A stretch of 62,219 nt of DNA, from assembly GCA_030431755.1 (NCBI GenBank), contig JAUIIK010000010.1, forward strand, positions 1-62,219. The letters run 5' to 3'. Positions 40,152-48,026 of this stretch are shown piece after piece; position 1 is the first letter of the stretch; the number at the start of each line of letters is the position of its first letter. The notes beneath the pieces are model-generated. The model did not search any database and was not told where the DNA came from. It saw only the letters and a list, made by a program, of their open reading frames with translations. This stretch comes from Chloroflexia bacterium (GTDB lineage Bacteria; Chloroflexota; Chloroflexia; Thermomicrobiales; CFX8). A program made the translations under genes and the position numbers.

Positions 40152-41714
40152 CTACTCGGGCTGGTCTCTGACCCCGCTCTCCGGCGACCAATCGAATGCG
40201 TCGTCGATTGGCCAGAGCGGGCGCTGGAGGTGGCGGAAGGGCAGGCTCGCGTAGTCGACTGTGCTCGCGCCAGGCGTGGCCAGCTCGATGATCTTCGAGA
40301 CGACTGGCCGCAGCGACGCGCGGTGAGCCTGATTCGACTTGACGGCGATGATCTTCTTCTCCTCGAAAAGGATCCCGGCGCTCTTCATGAAATCCCGGTC
40401 GTTGCGGGTATGCTCGCGGGTGACAATCACATCGATCTTGTTCTCCAGCCGCAGCACGACCCGTAGCCCGGCCTCGGCCTCGCGCCAGGCAGCGCGGTTG
40501 ACGTCCCTGCCCCAGCCGCCGTGGGTTGGGCCGCAGATCATGTACCTGCCGTCGTCGATGGTCTTGACCTGAGCCCGGATTGGAAGCGGCGCGTAGAAGC
40601 GTTGGTCGATGCTCGCGCCGATCTCGATCTCCAGACGCGCCCCAACCCCGGCTGACACCGCGGCGTCGACCACGACCGGATCGCGGATCGTCACGACGCA
40701 GTCCCGCGCGCCCTGACGGAGCAGGCTCGCCAGCACGGCCGGGCTGTCGGAGGGTGTCGCGCTACCGGGATCGTCGCCGAGATCGACCAGAACGACCGGC
40801 AGTTCCTCATCGCTCTCGAGCGCCAACCGAACGCCCTCATCGACTGGGTAGATCGGCCGCACGTCGCGAATCGCGTGGCGCTTGGCCCAGACACGAGCAG
40901 CCATCTCCCGGGCCAGCCGTTCGGCCACTTCGGGGTCGCCGTCGGTCGTCGCGACGACTGACATGCTTGCTTCGGGCGTGTCGGCGTAGCCGTAGCCACC
41001 GAGGATTGTCACGTCGATGACGCCCGGCGTCTCTTCAACCGCCTCGCGGATGAGGTTGAGCTGGTAGAGGGGCAGGCGTTCCTCTTCATCGGCATCATGC
41101 GACCAGGTGCTCTGGCCGATGTTCGGCCCGATGATCGGAACATGAACGAGCTTCGTGACTGGTTGGATCTCGCCATCGAGCGTCCGCAGCATGCACCGCG
41201 CCGCTTCCAGGCCACACTCATAGCTGTCGATGTGCGGGTTGGTGTTGTTCGGGAACGCGCCCGAGAGCAGCGCAACCTCAGTCTGGGTCATGATCGCGTG
41301 AAAGTCGTAGGTCGCGACAAGTGGAACGGTCGCTCCGACCACGGCGCGGGCCGCCTGCAATAGGTTGCCCTCGGCATCGGTGTACGGATCTCCCGCCGCC
41401 ATTGCGCCGTGGAGCGCGAAGAACACGCCGTCGAGCGGCAGCGCCTCTCTAATGCTGTCGATGATGATGTCGCGGTAGTGCTCGAACATCGCCGCGCTGA
41501 CCAGTCCGCCGTGGACGAAGCGCACACTGGCGGCCGGCACGATCTCGATATCATCGCGCGCGACCCCTTCCAGAAAGCCGCCGAGGTAGCTCTTCGGGTG
41601 CGCCTGCTCGATCATCTCCTGGCCGACCTGTAGCTCGGCGTCGGGCGCGGTGTTCTGTTCCAGCGCAAATGTGTTCGTTTCGTGGAAGAACGACGCGACC
41701 GCGACCCGCTTCAT
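40152..41714 (-). CDS. M81 family metallopeptidase (MlrC-like)
   Basis: 520 residues, the family's usual length. The N-terminal half holds the probable metal-binding regions: 'ASFFHETNTFA' (residues 8-18), 'FFALHGAMAAGDPYTDAEG' and 'YDFHAIMTQ'. The C-terminal MlrC_C domain starts around 320 ('LPVVLVDLGDDPGSATPSDSPAVL') and includes 'VDAAVSAGVGARLEIEIG'. MlrC in microcystin degraders acts on a linear tetrapeptide; most homologues have unknown substrates. The ATG overlaps the stop of the DinB gene by 4 bases (ATGA), so translation is coupled. Confidence 0.92.
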   Translation of the reverse strand: MKRVAVASFFHETNTFALEQNTAPDAELQVGQEMIEQAHPKSYLGGFLEGVARDDIEIVPAASVRFVHGGLVSAAMFEHYRDIIIDSIREALPLDGVFFALHGAMAAGDPYTDAEGNLLQAARAVVGATVPLVATYDFHAIMTQTEVALLSGAFPNNTNPHIDSYECGLEAARCMLRTLDGEIQPVTKLVHVPIIGPNIGQSTWSHDADEEERLPLYQLNLIREAVEETPGVIDVTILGGYGYADTPEASMSVVATTDGDPEVAERLAREMAARVWAKRHAIRDVRPIYPVDEGVRLALESDEELPVVLVDLGDDPGSATPSDSPAVLASLLRQGARDCVVTIRDPVVVDAAVSAGVGARLEIEIGASIDQRFYAPLPIRAQVKTIDDGRYMICGPTHGGWGRDVNRAAWREAEAGLRVVLRLENKIDVIVTREHTRNDRDFMKSAGILFEEKKIIAVKSNQAHRASLRPVVSKIIELATPGASTVDYASLPFRHLQRPLWPIDDAFDWSPESGVRDQPE

Positions 41715-42253
41715 TCTCCGGCCTCGACCGTTTCCAGCACATCAAGCAGCTGACCCATCTCGCCGCGGTGCTCGGCCTCGTGCTGGAGCAGGTGGTGGAC
41801 GACCCAGACGGTCGAGACAACGGCGTCCGGGAGCGTGCGGGCTTGCCGGAACTCTGCATCGGACAGCGCCAGCAGCGTCTCGGTCAGCGCGGCACGGACC
41901 TGCGCGAGCCGTGCCAGATGGGCCTCGAGGGTTAAGCCGGTGACGGTGGTCAGGCGGCGCTGTTCGTCGCGGTGATCCCAGGGAAAGAGGGCGACGATCT
42001 CCGCCGGGTACTCCTCGTGCTCCTCGATCTCGATGCAGAGCCAGTCCGCTTCGATGATTGCGATGTGATAGAGCAGCGTGCCAATCGTGTGCTCGTGATA
42101 GGGAGCCTGAGCATCGACCATCGCCGGTGTGACGCGCTCCAGAAGTTCGAGCGTTCGTTGGCGCGCGTTCGCGAGTGCCGCGATCCAGAGTCCAACGCCG
42201 GGAGCAGCGCCAGTCGGCGCGTTCAATGTAATCTCTCGGATCTCGTCGTTCAT
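41711..42253 (-). CDS. DinB family protein
   Basis: 180 residues. A four-helix DinB bundle with metal-type histidines: 'YHEHTIGTLLYHIAIIEADWL' (His within 'LLYHIA'), and 'VSTVWVVHHLLQHEAEHRGEMGQLL' (HHLLQHEAEHRG at about 155-168). The pattern H...HxxxH is that of DinB/YfiT metal-binding proteins, some of which are thiol-dependent transferases (bacillithiol or mycothiol). The overlap with the M81 gene ties it to that peptidase. GAGGGTGAG precedes ATG 42253. Confidence 0.9.
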   Translation of the reverse strand: MNDEIREITLNAPTGAAPGVGLWIAALANARQRTLELLERVTPAMVDAQAPYHEHTIGTLLYHIAIIEADWLCIEIEEHEEYPAEIVALFPWDHRDEQRRLTTVTGLTLEAHLARLAQVRAALTETLLALSDAEFRQARTLPDAVVSTVWVVHHLLQHEAEHRGEMGQLLDVLETVEAGE

Positions 42254-42429
42254 GGGCTCACCCTCATTTGCGATGTTGGCTGCTTCGTCGGTAGCGGTGT
42301 GCCATCGTCGCCGGAATGGGAGCCGGTACGGGACCTCCGTGACGGGAAGATGGCGGACACGGCAACATTCTATCCGCTTCCGCCATGCTCCCGTCGTTCA
42401 CCTGGCCGGGTTGGCCTCTGTCAAAGGAC

Positions 42430-43830
42430 TCAGGCCATCGGTCTAATGTTCTGGTTCATCCGGAAGAGGTTGGCCGGGTCGTACTTGGTCTTGATCTCGA
42501 CCAGGCGGTCGTAGTTCTCACCGTAGGCGCTGCGAACGCGTCCAACCTCCTCGTCGCCGCTCAGGAAGTTCAGAAAGACCTGATCGGAGTCCGGGCGCTG
42601 GACGGCGCGGAAGAGGTCGCGGGCCCAGCCGATGTGCTCGTCGGATTCCGTCGGATCGACCCAGTTCGCGAGAATGAGCATGTTGTAGGGCGCGCTGCGC
42701 TGGTAGTAGGCCATGGCGTCGCGCGGCACGCGGTGGCATGCGCCGTGCGGATTCTGGAGGAAGACCATCGAGTACGGCGAGGTCATCGCCCGGCCCGACG
42801 CGATGATGGCGTCGAGCACATCGTCGCTGAGAGCGTCGATCAGGCTCGACTTCCAGTAGTTCTGACGGTCGTCCGGGAAGAAATCGTCGAACATCGACTG
42901 AAGCTGGGTGTAGGGCATCCGTCCGATCATGTCGGCCACCGGCACGCCGAATGAGCGGAGTGGCTCGATGATGCGCTCGCCTTCGTCTGGATCGCCGGAA
43001 TAGCAGACGAAGAGCGCGGCAAGGCAAGCGCCGTCGGGGTTGGTCATGAAGCCTGCTTCGATCGCTAGTTCATCGGGTAGATCCGCCGTGAACTCCCGGT
43101 AGAAGCGCATGACGCTCTCAGCTTCGGAGGCAGGATAGAAGACTGGCCCGGCGAGAACCTCCGCGAGCGGGTGGAGTCGGTACTCGAACGAGGTCACGAT
43201 GCCGAAGTTACCGCCACCGCCTCTGATGGCCCAGAAGAGATCGGCGTTCTCTTCGTCGCTGGCGCGCAGGAGTTGCCCAGCGGCGGTGACGACGTCGGCC
43301 GCGATCAGGTTGTCGCAGGCGTAGCCGTGTTTGAAGCTCAGCCAGCCGATGCCGCCACCGAGCGTGAACCCGGCGATGCCGGTGCTGCCGACGATGCCGC
43401 CCGGCGTCGCCAGTCCGTACGCCTGGGTCGCGGCATCCAGCTCGGACCAGAGCACGCCCGGCTGGGCACGAACGGTTCTGGCGTCGGGATCGACCTCGAT
43501 TCGCTTCATCGGCGCAAGGTCGATCATCAGGCCGTCGTCGCAGACGGCTGTCCCGGCGACGTTGTGGCCGCCGCCACGTACCGAAATCAACAGCCCCTGC
43601 TCGCGACCGAAATTCACCGCCGCGATGACGTCTCCGGCGTTGGTACAGCGCGCGATGAGCGCCGGTCGACGGTCGATCATGCCGTTCCAGACCTGGCGGG
43701 CGTCGTCATAGCCCGGAGCGCCGGGCTGGAGTAGCTCGCCTTGCAGGCTCTCTCCAAACGCTTCGATCTCGTGCTGTGCCAGGGCTGTCTGACTTCCGTC
43801 GACGGTGCGGGCGCTCGTTGTCTGACTCAT
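42430..43830 (-). CDS. FAD-linked oxidoreductase of the berberine-bridge-enzyme type
   Basis: 466 residues. FAD_binding_4 domain: 'VRGGGHNVAGTAVCDDGLMIDLAPMK' (the His in GGGHN is the usual covalent FAD ligand) and 'ALATPGGIVGSTGIAGFTLGGGIGWLSFKHGYACDN'. The second covalent-link Cys of bicovalent members is not at its expected place (GGIVG), so FAD attachment is probably single. C-terminal BBE motif: 'YGENYDRLVEIKTKYDPANLFRMNQNI'. Typical reactions are sugar, alcohol or alkaloid oxidations. No signal peptide. AAGGGAG precedes ATG 43830. It lies 129 bases after the LuxR-ATPase gene on the same strand and 176 bases before DinB. Confidence 0.93.
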   Translation of the reverse strand: MSQTTSARTVDGSQTALAQHEIEAFGESLQGELLQPGAPGYDDARQVWNGMIDRRPALIARCTNAGDVIAAVNFGREQGLLISVRGGGHNVAGTAVCDDGLMIDLAPMKRIEVDPDARTVRAQPGVLWSELDAATQAYGLATPGGIVGSTGIAGFTLGGGIGWLSFKHGYACDNLIAADVVTAAGQLLRASDEENADLFWAIRGGGGNFGIVTSFEYRLHPLAEVLAGPVFYPASEAESVMRFYREFTADLPDELAIEAGFMTNPDGACLAALFVCYSGDPDEGERIIEPLRSFGVPVADMIGRMPYTQLQSMFDDFFPDDRQNYWKSSLIDALSDDVLDAIIASGRAMTSPYSMVFLQNPHGACHRVPRDAMAYYQRSAPYNMLILANWVDPTESDEHIGWARDLFRAVQRPDSDQVFLNFLSGDEEVGRVRSAYGENYDRLVEIKTKYDPANLFRMNQNIRPMA

Positions 43831-43958
43831 GCTGGCTCCCTTCAGAAGTGCCGTTGTGATGCTCTGTTTCTACGATAGGAGCCGGGCCGCCGCCTGTGTA
43901 TCACCAGTCTTGCCGGGGTAGACAGACCAGTGGATCCGGGCGACATAGGCAAGGTTGC

Positions 43959-46900
43959 CTACCTGCTCCCATCAACCCCTCCGGTTAGCAAGCCCCGTTC
44001 GACGGCGACCCTGGTTGCAGCGGCCCGCGATGGCACATCGAGCTTGGCGAGGATCGAGCGCATGTGGGCATTGACAGTGCGGGTGCTGATGCTCAGCAGA
44101 TGGCTGATCTCGGTATCGGTCATGCCCTGGCCGACGAGGCCGAGGACTTCTCTTTCGCGCGGACTCAGGCTCGCGTTTGTCTGCTGTTCAGACTCAAGCG
44201 CTGCGAGCAGCTTTTCGGCCCGTTCCACGAGACGTGTCATTCCGAGCTCCGCAGCCAGTGTCGCTGCTGCGCGGGCATGGTCGAGCGCCGCCTCGCGGTC
44301 ATCCGGTCCGTTCCGCGCATCGAGCATCTGCGCCCAGGCGAAGCGGGTGTGGGCGATGTGGGGCTGCATCGCCATCTGTTCGTGCTTCTCGAGCGCCAGC
44401 GCGTAGTGGCGCTCGGCATCCGGCCAGCGTTCCAGCGTCGTCGCCAGCAGGCCGAGGTAGTAGGCGGTTGAACCGTGGCAGACGGCGCTGATCGCCAGCA
44501 ACGCGTACTGCCCGGCATATGGCAGGAGCAGGTCGTACAGCGTCTGAGCCCGAAGCCTGTCTCCAAGCCGAGTGCATGTTTCGGCCAGCAGTCCGAGCAG
44601 GCTGAGCCACGACATATCGAATGGTATGTCGGCGAAATCCTGTGTCGCAACAAGCTCGAACTTTTCCCTCGCCAGTTCGACCTCTCCGACCTCCAGGTAG
44701 AGCAGCGGCAGATGGATGTCGGCGAGATGGGAGTAGCGGGTGATGCCGGTGAGCGGCTCCTGGCTGGTCGCCTCGACGAGCTCGCGTAGCTCTGCGAGCC
44801 TGCCCTGTTCGCGACGCAGGGCGAAGAGTTGAAACTGATGCTGTCGGGCCGAGGAGCTTTGCCAGAGCCCGCCGCCCATCTCGATCAACGGCTCCGCCTC
44901 GGCGTACCTGCCGGCTAGCAGCAGCATCATCGCCCGGTAGACGGCGGAGCGGAGGGTGACGTAGGGCACACGGGACTGCTCGCCGATCTGTGACATCTTC
45001 TCCGACGCTCGCTCGGCTCTGGCCAGATCGCCGGCTTCGACCAAATCTTCGAGCTGGATCATGCGCGCCCAGGCCGTCGAGAGCAGATCTCCAGTCACTT
45101 CGACCAGATCGACAAGCTCCTCGGCCTCGGCCAAGCGCTCATTGAGGTTGTCGGGCGCCCAGCCGCTGAAGTGCCGTGCCGCAATTGCATAGGCGAGCGT
45201 CGCCGGATCGCCGAGCCGGCGGGCGAGCGCGACCGTCTCGGCCCCGACCGCGCGGATACGCTCAATATCGAAGGTGGACTCGCTGTTTGGGAGATCGAGC
45301 GCCAGCCGCGAGAGGATGCGGACGCGCTGCTCGGTGACGTCATCACCGAGCAGCGTCAGGGCTTCTTCAAGCAGTCGAATCTGCTGAGCGCCGCCGAAGG
45401 TAGCGATGACGTTGTAGCCGGAGTATCCGATCACCGCCGCGGCGAAATGTTCGGCTGATCCCAACGTGCGCGCGATCTCGATCGCCTGGAGGAAGGTCGC
45501 GCGTGCCTCCGGCGCGTCGCCTGAGCCGCCGCCGATGCGGTTCTGGGCTTCGCCGAGCGCGAGCAGAAGTTCCAGCCGGCGCATTGGATCGGGATCGCTC
45601 TGCAGCGCTAGTGCCTGGAGTGCCTGGACGAAGTGGCTGGCGGCCGGTTCCCAGGCAACCTGGTCCATCGCCTGCCTGCCGGCGCGGGTAGCGTAGTCAA
45701 TCGCCCGCTCGAAATCGCCGGCGGGAGCTGCTTGCAGGAAGTGGTGCGAGATCTCTGAGAAGTGCGGCGCAAGGTTGGCGGCGTGCGTACGCTCGAGCGC
45801 TTCTCCAATTGTCTTGTGGAGCGTCACTCTGCGCGAGGTTGTCAGTTGGCCATAGATCACCTCGCGGATGAGGATGTGACTGAAGCGGTACTGTCCGAGA
45901 GTGTCGTCTTCGTGAATCACCTGGATAGCGATGGCTTCGTCCAGCAGGTCGAGCAGCTCGATGCGCGCGACCCCGCTGGCCGGTTCGAGGATGGCGAGGC
46001 CGAAGTCGCGGCCGATAACCGACGCCACGGCCAGCGCGTCGTGGCAGGCCGGCGAGAGCCGATTCAAGCGCCGGCCGATGACTTCTCGCACACTCTCAGG
46101 TACTCGAATTCGCCAGGAAGCCGGCGGAGAAGCTTTGTCGAGAGCGCCGTCCACTTCAAGAAGTCTCAGCACCTCGGTCATGAAGAAGGGGTTGCCTTCG
46201 GTCTCCCCGAAGATGGCATCGATGAGCTCTGGCGGCGACTCACGGCCGGCTACGAGCGTGACGAACTCCCCTACCGAGGGTTTGCCGAGCCCCTGGAGCG
46301 GGATACGCCGGCACACGGCAGCGCGAATGAGGCCGGAGATGATCGGCGCGAGCGGATGGTCCTGAGGAACATCCGCCGGCCGGTAGGTCGCCAGGATGCA
46401 CAGGCGGCTGTCGTGCATTTCCTGGGTGAGGAAGTGCACGAGCATGACCGACGGAGTATCGGCCCGGTGGAGATCGTCGATGACGATCATGAGAGGCGTG
46501 TCCTGGGCGATGTTCCGGAGCAGCGACGCAATGGCATCGAAGAGCCGAAAGCGGCTCTCCGCGGGATCGAGCTCCGGGAGCGGCGCCAGGTCGGAGACGT
46601 GCTCTTGGATCTCCGGAACAATCTGGGCGATATCGGCCGCGCCGCTCCCGAACTGGCGTCGAATGGTGTCGGGATCGCTCGCCCTCAGATGGGCGCGTAT
46701 CAGCTGGATCCAGGGCCAGAATGCCGGCGCGCCCTCCCACTCGTAGCAGCGGCCCCAGAGGACCCGAACATCCTGCGCGCGGGCGTCAGCCGCGATCTCC
46801 TCGGCCAAGCGGGTCTTGCCGATGCCCGGGTCGCCGGCCAGCAGCACGAACTGTCCCTGACCGGCCAGCATGCGGTGGATGCTGTCATGGATCTGGCCAC

Positions 46901-47006
46901 GTTCTGGTTCTCGGCCGACGAAGGGCGCGTGCGGCGGCAGGGCGGTGGATTCGACGCCGGTGTGTTTCTGGTGGTGAGGTTGCTGATCCGGTTCGATCGA
47001 GATCAC
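43959..47006 (-). CDS. Large LuxR family regulator with AAA ATPase domain (second LAL type)
   Basis: 1015 residues from GTG 47006; the GGGAGG directly adjoins this GTG, so the exact start is uncertain. Walker A LLAGDPGIGKT (Lys64), then the Walker B IVIDDLHR. 'FPFVGREPERGQIHDSIHRML' type AAA_16 start at about residue 28. TPR-like helices fill the middle. LuxR HTH at about 945-1010: 'LSPREREVLGLVGQGMTDTEISHLLSISTRTVNAHMRSILAKLDV'. It is a paralogue in architecture, not close sequence, of the regulator at 34557. The FAD oxidase, DinB and M81 genes directly downstream on the same strand are its natural targets or partners. Confidence 0.93.
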   Translation of the reverse strand: MISIEPDQQPHHQKHTGVESTALPPHAPFVGREPERGQIHDSIHRMLAGQGQFVLLAGDPGIGKTRLAEEIAADARAQDVRVLWGRCYEWEGAPAFWPWIQLIRAHLRASDPDTIRRQFGSGAADIAQIVPEIQEHVSDLAPLPELDPAESRFRLFDAIASLLRNIAQDTPLMIVIDDLHRADTPSVMLVHFLTQEMHDSRLCILATYRPADVPQDHPLAPIISGLIRAAVCRRIPLQGLGKPSVGEFVTLVAGRESPPELIDAIFGETEGNPFFMTEVLRLLEVDGALDKASPPASWRIRVPESVREVIGRRLNRLSPACHDALAVASVIGRDFGLAILEPASGVARIELLDLLDEAIAIQVIHEDDTLGQYRFSHILIREVIYGQLTTSRRVTLHKTIGEALERTHAANLAPHFSEISHHFLQAAPAGDFERAIDYATRAGRQAMDQVAWEPAASHFVQALQALALQSDPDPMRRLELLLALGEAQNRIGGGSGDAPEARATFLQAIEIARTLGSAEHFAAAVIGYSGYNVIATFGGAQQIRLLEEALTLLGDDVTEQRVRILSRLALDLPNSESTFDIERIRAVGAETVALARRLGDPATLAYAIAARHFSGWAPDNLNERLAEAEELVDLVEVTGDLLSTAWARMIQLEDLVEAGDLARAERASEKMSQIGEQSRVPYVTLRSAVYRAMMLLLAGRYAEAEPLIEMGGGLWQSSSARQHQFQLFALRREQGRLAELRELVEATSQEPLTGITRYSHLADIHLPLLYLEVGEVELAREKFELVATQDFADIPFDMSWLSLLGLLAETCTRLGDRLRAQTLYDLLLPYAGQYALLAISAVCHGSTAYYLGLLATTLERWPDAERHYALALEKHEQMAMQPHIAHTRFAWAQMLDARNGPDDREAALDHARAAATLAAELGMTRLVERAEKLLAALESEQQTNASLSPREREVLGLVGQGMTDTEISHLLSISTRTVNAHMRSILAKLDVPSRAAATRVAVERGLLTGGVDGSR

Positions 47007-47108
47007 CCTCCCGATTCGTCAGCGTTTCGGTTGGGGCAGGCACAGTGTAGCAAGCGCCTGGAGAAGATGGCGTGTGGAGTCGTCTTGGCCGAGAAGCGAC
47101 ATGCGCCG

Positions 47109-47672
47109 TCAGTGCGCGATCTGCCGCGAGACCTCCGCGCTCTCGATCAGCAGCGTATGCCAGTCGTCTGCCAAGGGCGCAACGCCGAGATCGTTGATGC
47201 AGAAGCGGACGACTTCTTCGATAGCGACAGGGCCGGTGGGCACATGGAGATCGTTCAGGCTTACATATTGGGAGCCGACATTGATGGGCGCTGGCCCTTG
47301 CAGATGGTGCCGCGCCCAGAAGGCGTCCTCGCCATCAGGCGCGCTCACATACTCCCAGCGAAACATCGGCTCGTGTTGGCCCTCAGGTAGAAGCGTGTAG
47401 CGATACCAGGCTGCCCGCAGGCCAACCTGTCGTCGGTCGGCTGAGATCGCCACACAGCGTAACGTTATCTCCAGGTGAACAGGACCAAATTGTGAGTTGA
47501 GTTGCACCGGGACGGCGCGGCCAGCCTGGCGGAACTGGATCGTCGAAACATCGTCTCCTCGTTCGATGTAGGAGATGAGACGTCGGTGGGTGAGGGTCAG
47601 GTTGAGCATCCTATTGAGGTGGTCAGCATAGGTGCTACTGGCTTCGCGGAGTGAGCGGCCTGTAATGGACAT
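47109..47672 (-). CDS. Unrecognised protein, second gene of a two-gene unit
   Basis: 187 residues, no family recognised with confidence. A helical N-terminus (MSITGRSLREASSTYADHLNRMLNLTLTHRRLISYIERG) leads to a beta-rich middle ('VPVQLNSQFGPVHLEITLRCVAISADRRQVGLRAAWYRYTLLPEG', 'PMFRWEYVSAPDG') with 'FWARHHLQGPAPINVG' and 'LNDLHVPTGPVAIEEVVRF'. The W-E-Y...HH...LH.PTG pattern faintly recalls DUF6516/TumE-type toxin folds. The start lies 2 bases after the upstream small gene's stop (TAG GT ATG), the tight spacing usual in toxin-antitoxin operons. Cytoplasmic. A TA toxin is only a hypothesis. Confidence 0.55.
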   Translation of the reverse strand: MSITGRSLREASSTYADHLNRMLNLTLTHRRLISYIERGDDVSTIQFRQAGRAVPVQLNSQFGPVHLEITLRCVAISADRRQVGLRAAWYRYTLLPEGQHEPMFRWEYVSAPDGEDAFWARHHLQGPAPINVGSQYVSLNDLHVPTGPVAIEEVVRFCINDLGVAPLADDWHTLLIESAEVSRQIAH

Positions 47673-47674
47673 AC

Positions 47675-47926
47675 CTACCGCTCTTGTGGCTCGCTCTTAC
47701 GGTACATCCACAATAGAGATTCAACGCTTGTGCCGAGCCCGTGTTTCGGGAGCTTACCGGTCCGCGCCTGTTCTTCCGCTTCTTCGAAGGTGAGACCAAG
47801 CACGCCCGCCTCTATCTCAATGAGCTCACGCAACTGCTCATGGCTGAGGACCCCGTCTTCGATGGCATCAATCAGATGCTGGGGAAGCTCATAGTCGTAG
47901 CAGGTTTTCTCAGCTGTCTCAGCCAT
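47675..47926 (-). CDS. Small acidic protein, first gene of the two-gene unit
   Basis: 83 residues, acidic and helical: 'YDYELPQHLIDAIEDGVLSHEQLRELIEIEAGVLGLTFEEAEEQARTGKLPKHGLGTSVESLLWM'. There is no DNA-binding motif that I can name. GGGAG precedes ATG 47926, and the downstream partner starts 2 bases after the stop. Size, charge and spacing fit an antitoxin or small immunity-like partner for the 187-residue protein; this is inference from arrangement only. Confidence 0.55.
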   Translation of the reverse strand: MAETAEKTCYDYELPQHLIDAIEDGVLSHEQLRELIEIEAGVLGLTFEEAEEQARTGKLPKHGLGTSVESLLWMYRKSEPQER

Positions 47927-47986
47927 CGCGCATCTCCCTTGACTTCTGCTGCAACGATTCTACTCGGGATGGCTATTGTTAACGGA

Positions 47987-48020
47987 GCTGGAGGTGTTGC
48001 ACAGGCGCAACACCTCCAGC
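47987..48020 (-). terminator. Terminator-like hairpin after ileS
   Basis: A 14-bp perfect stem (GCTGGAGGTGTTGC and its complement) with a 6-base loop, ending 7 bases after the ileS stop. There is no T-run beyond TCCGTT, so termination may be partial. Confidence 0.7.
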
Positions 48021-48026
48021 CTGCAA

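Noticed and set aside
39970-40254. A 94-residue plus-strand frame in the 39.8-40.2 kb spacer
   Set aside because: It runs into the 3' end of the M81 gene, has no ribosome binding site and no recognisable pattern.
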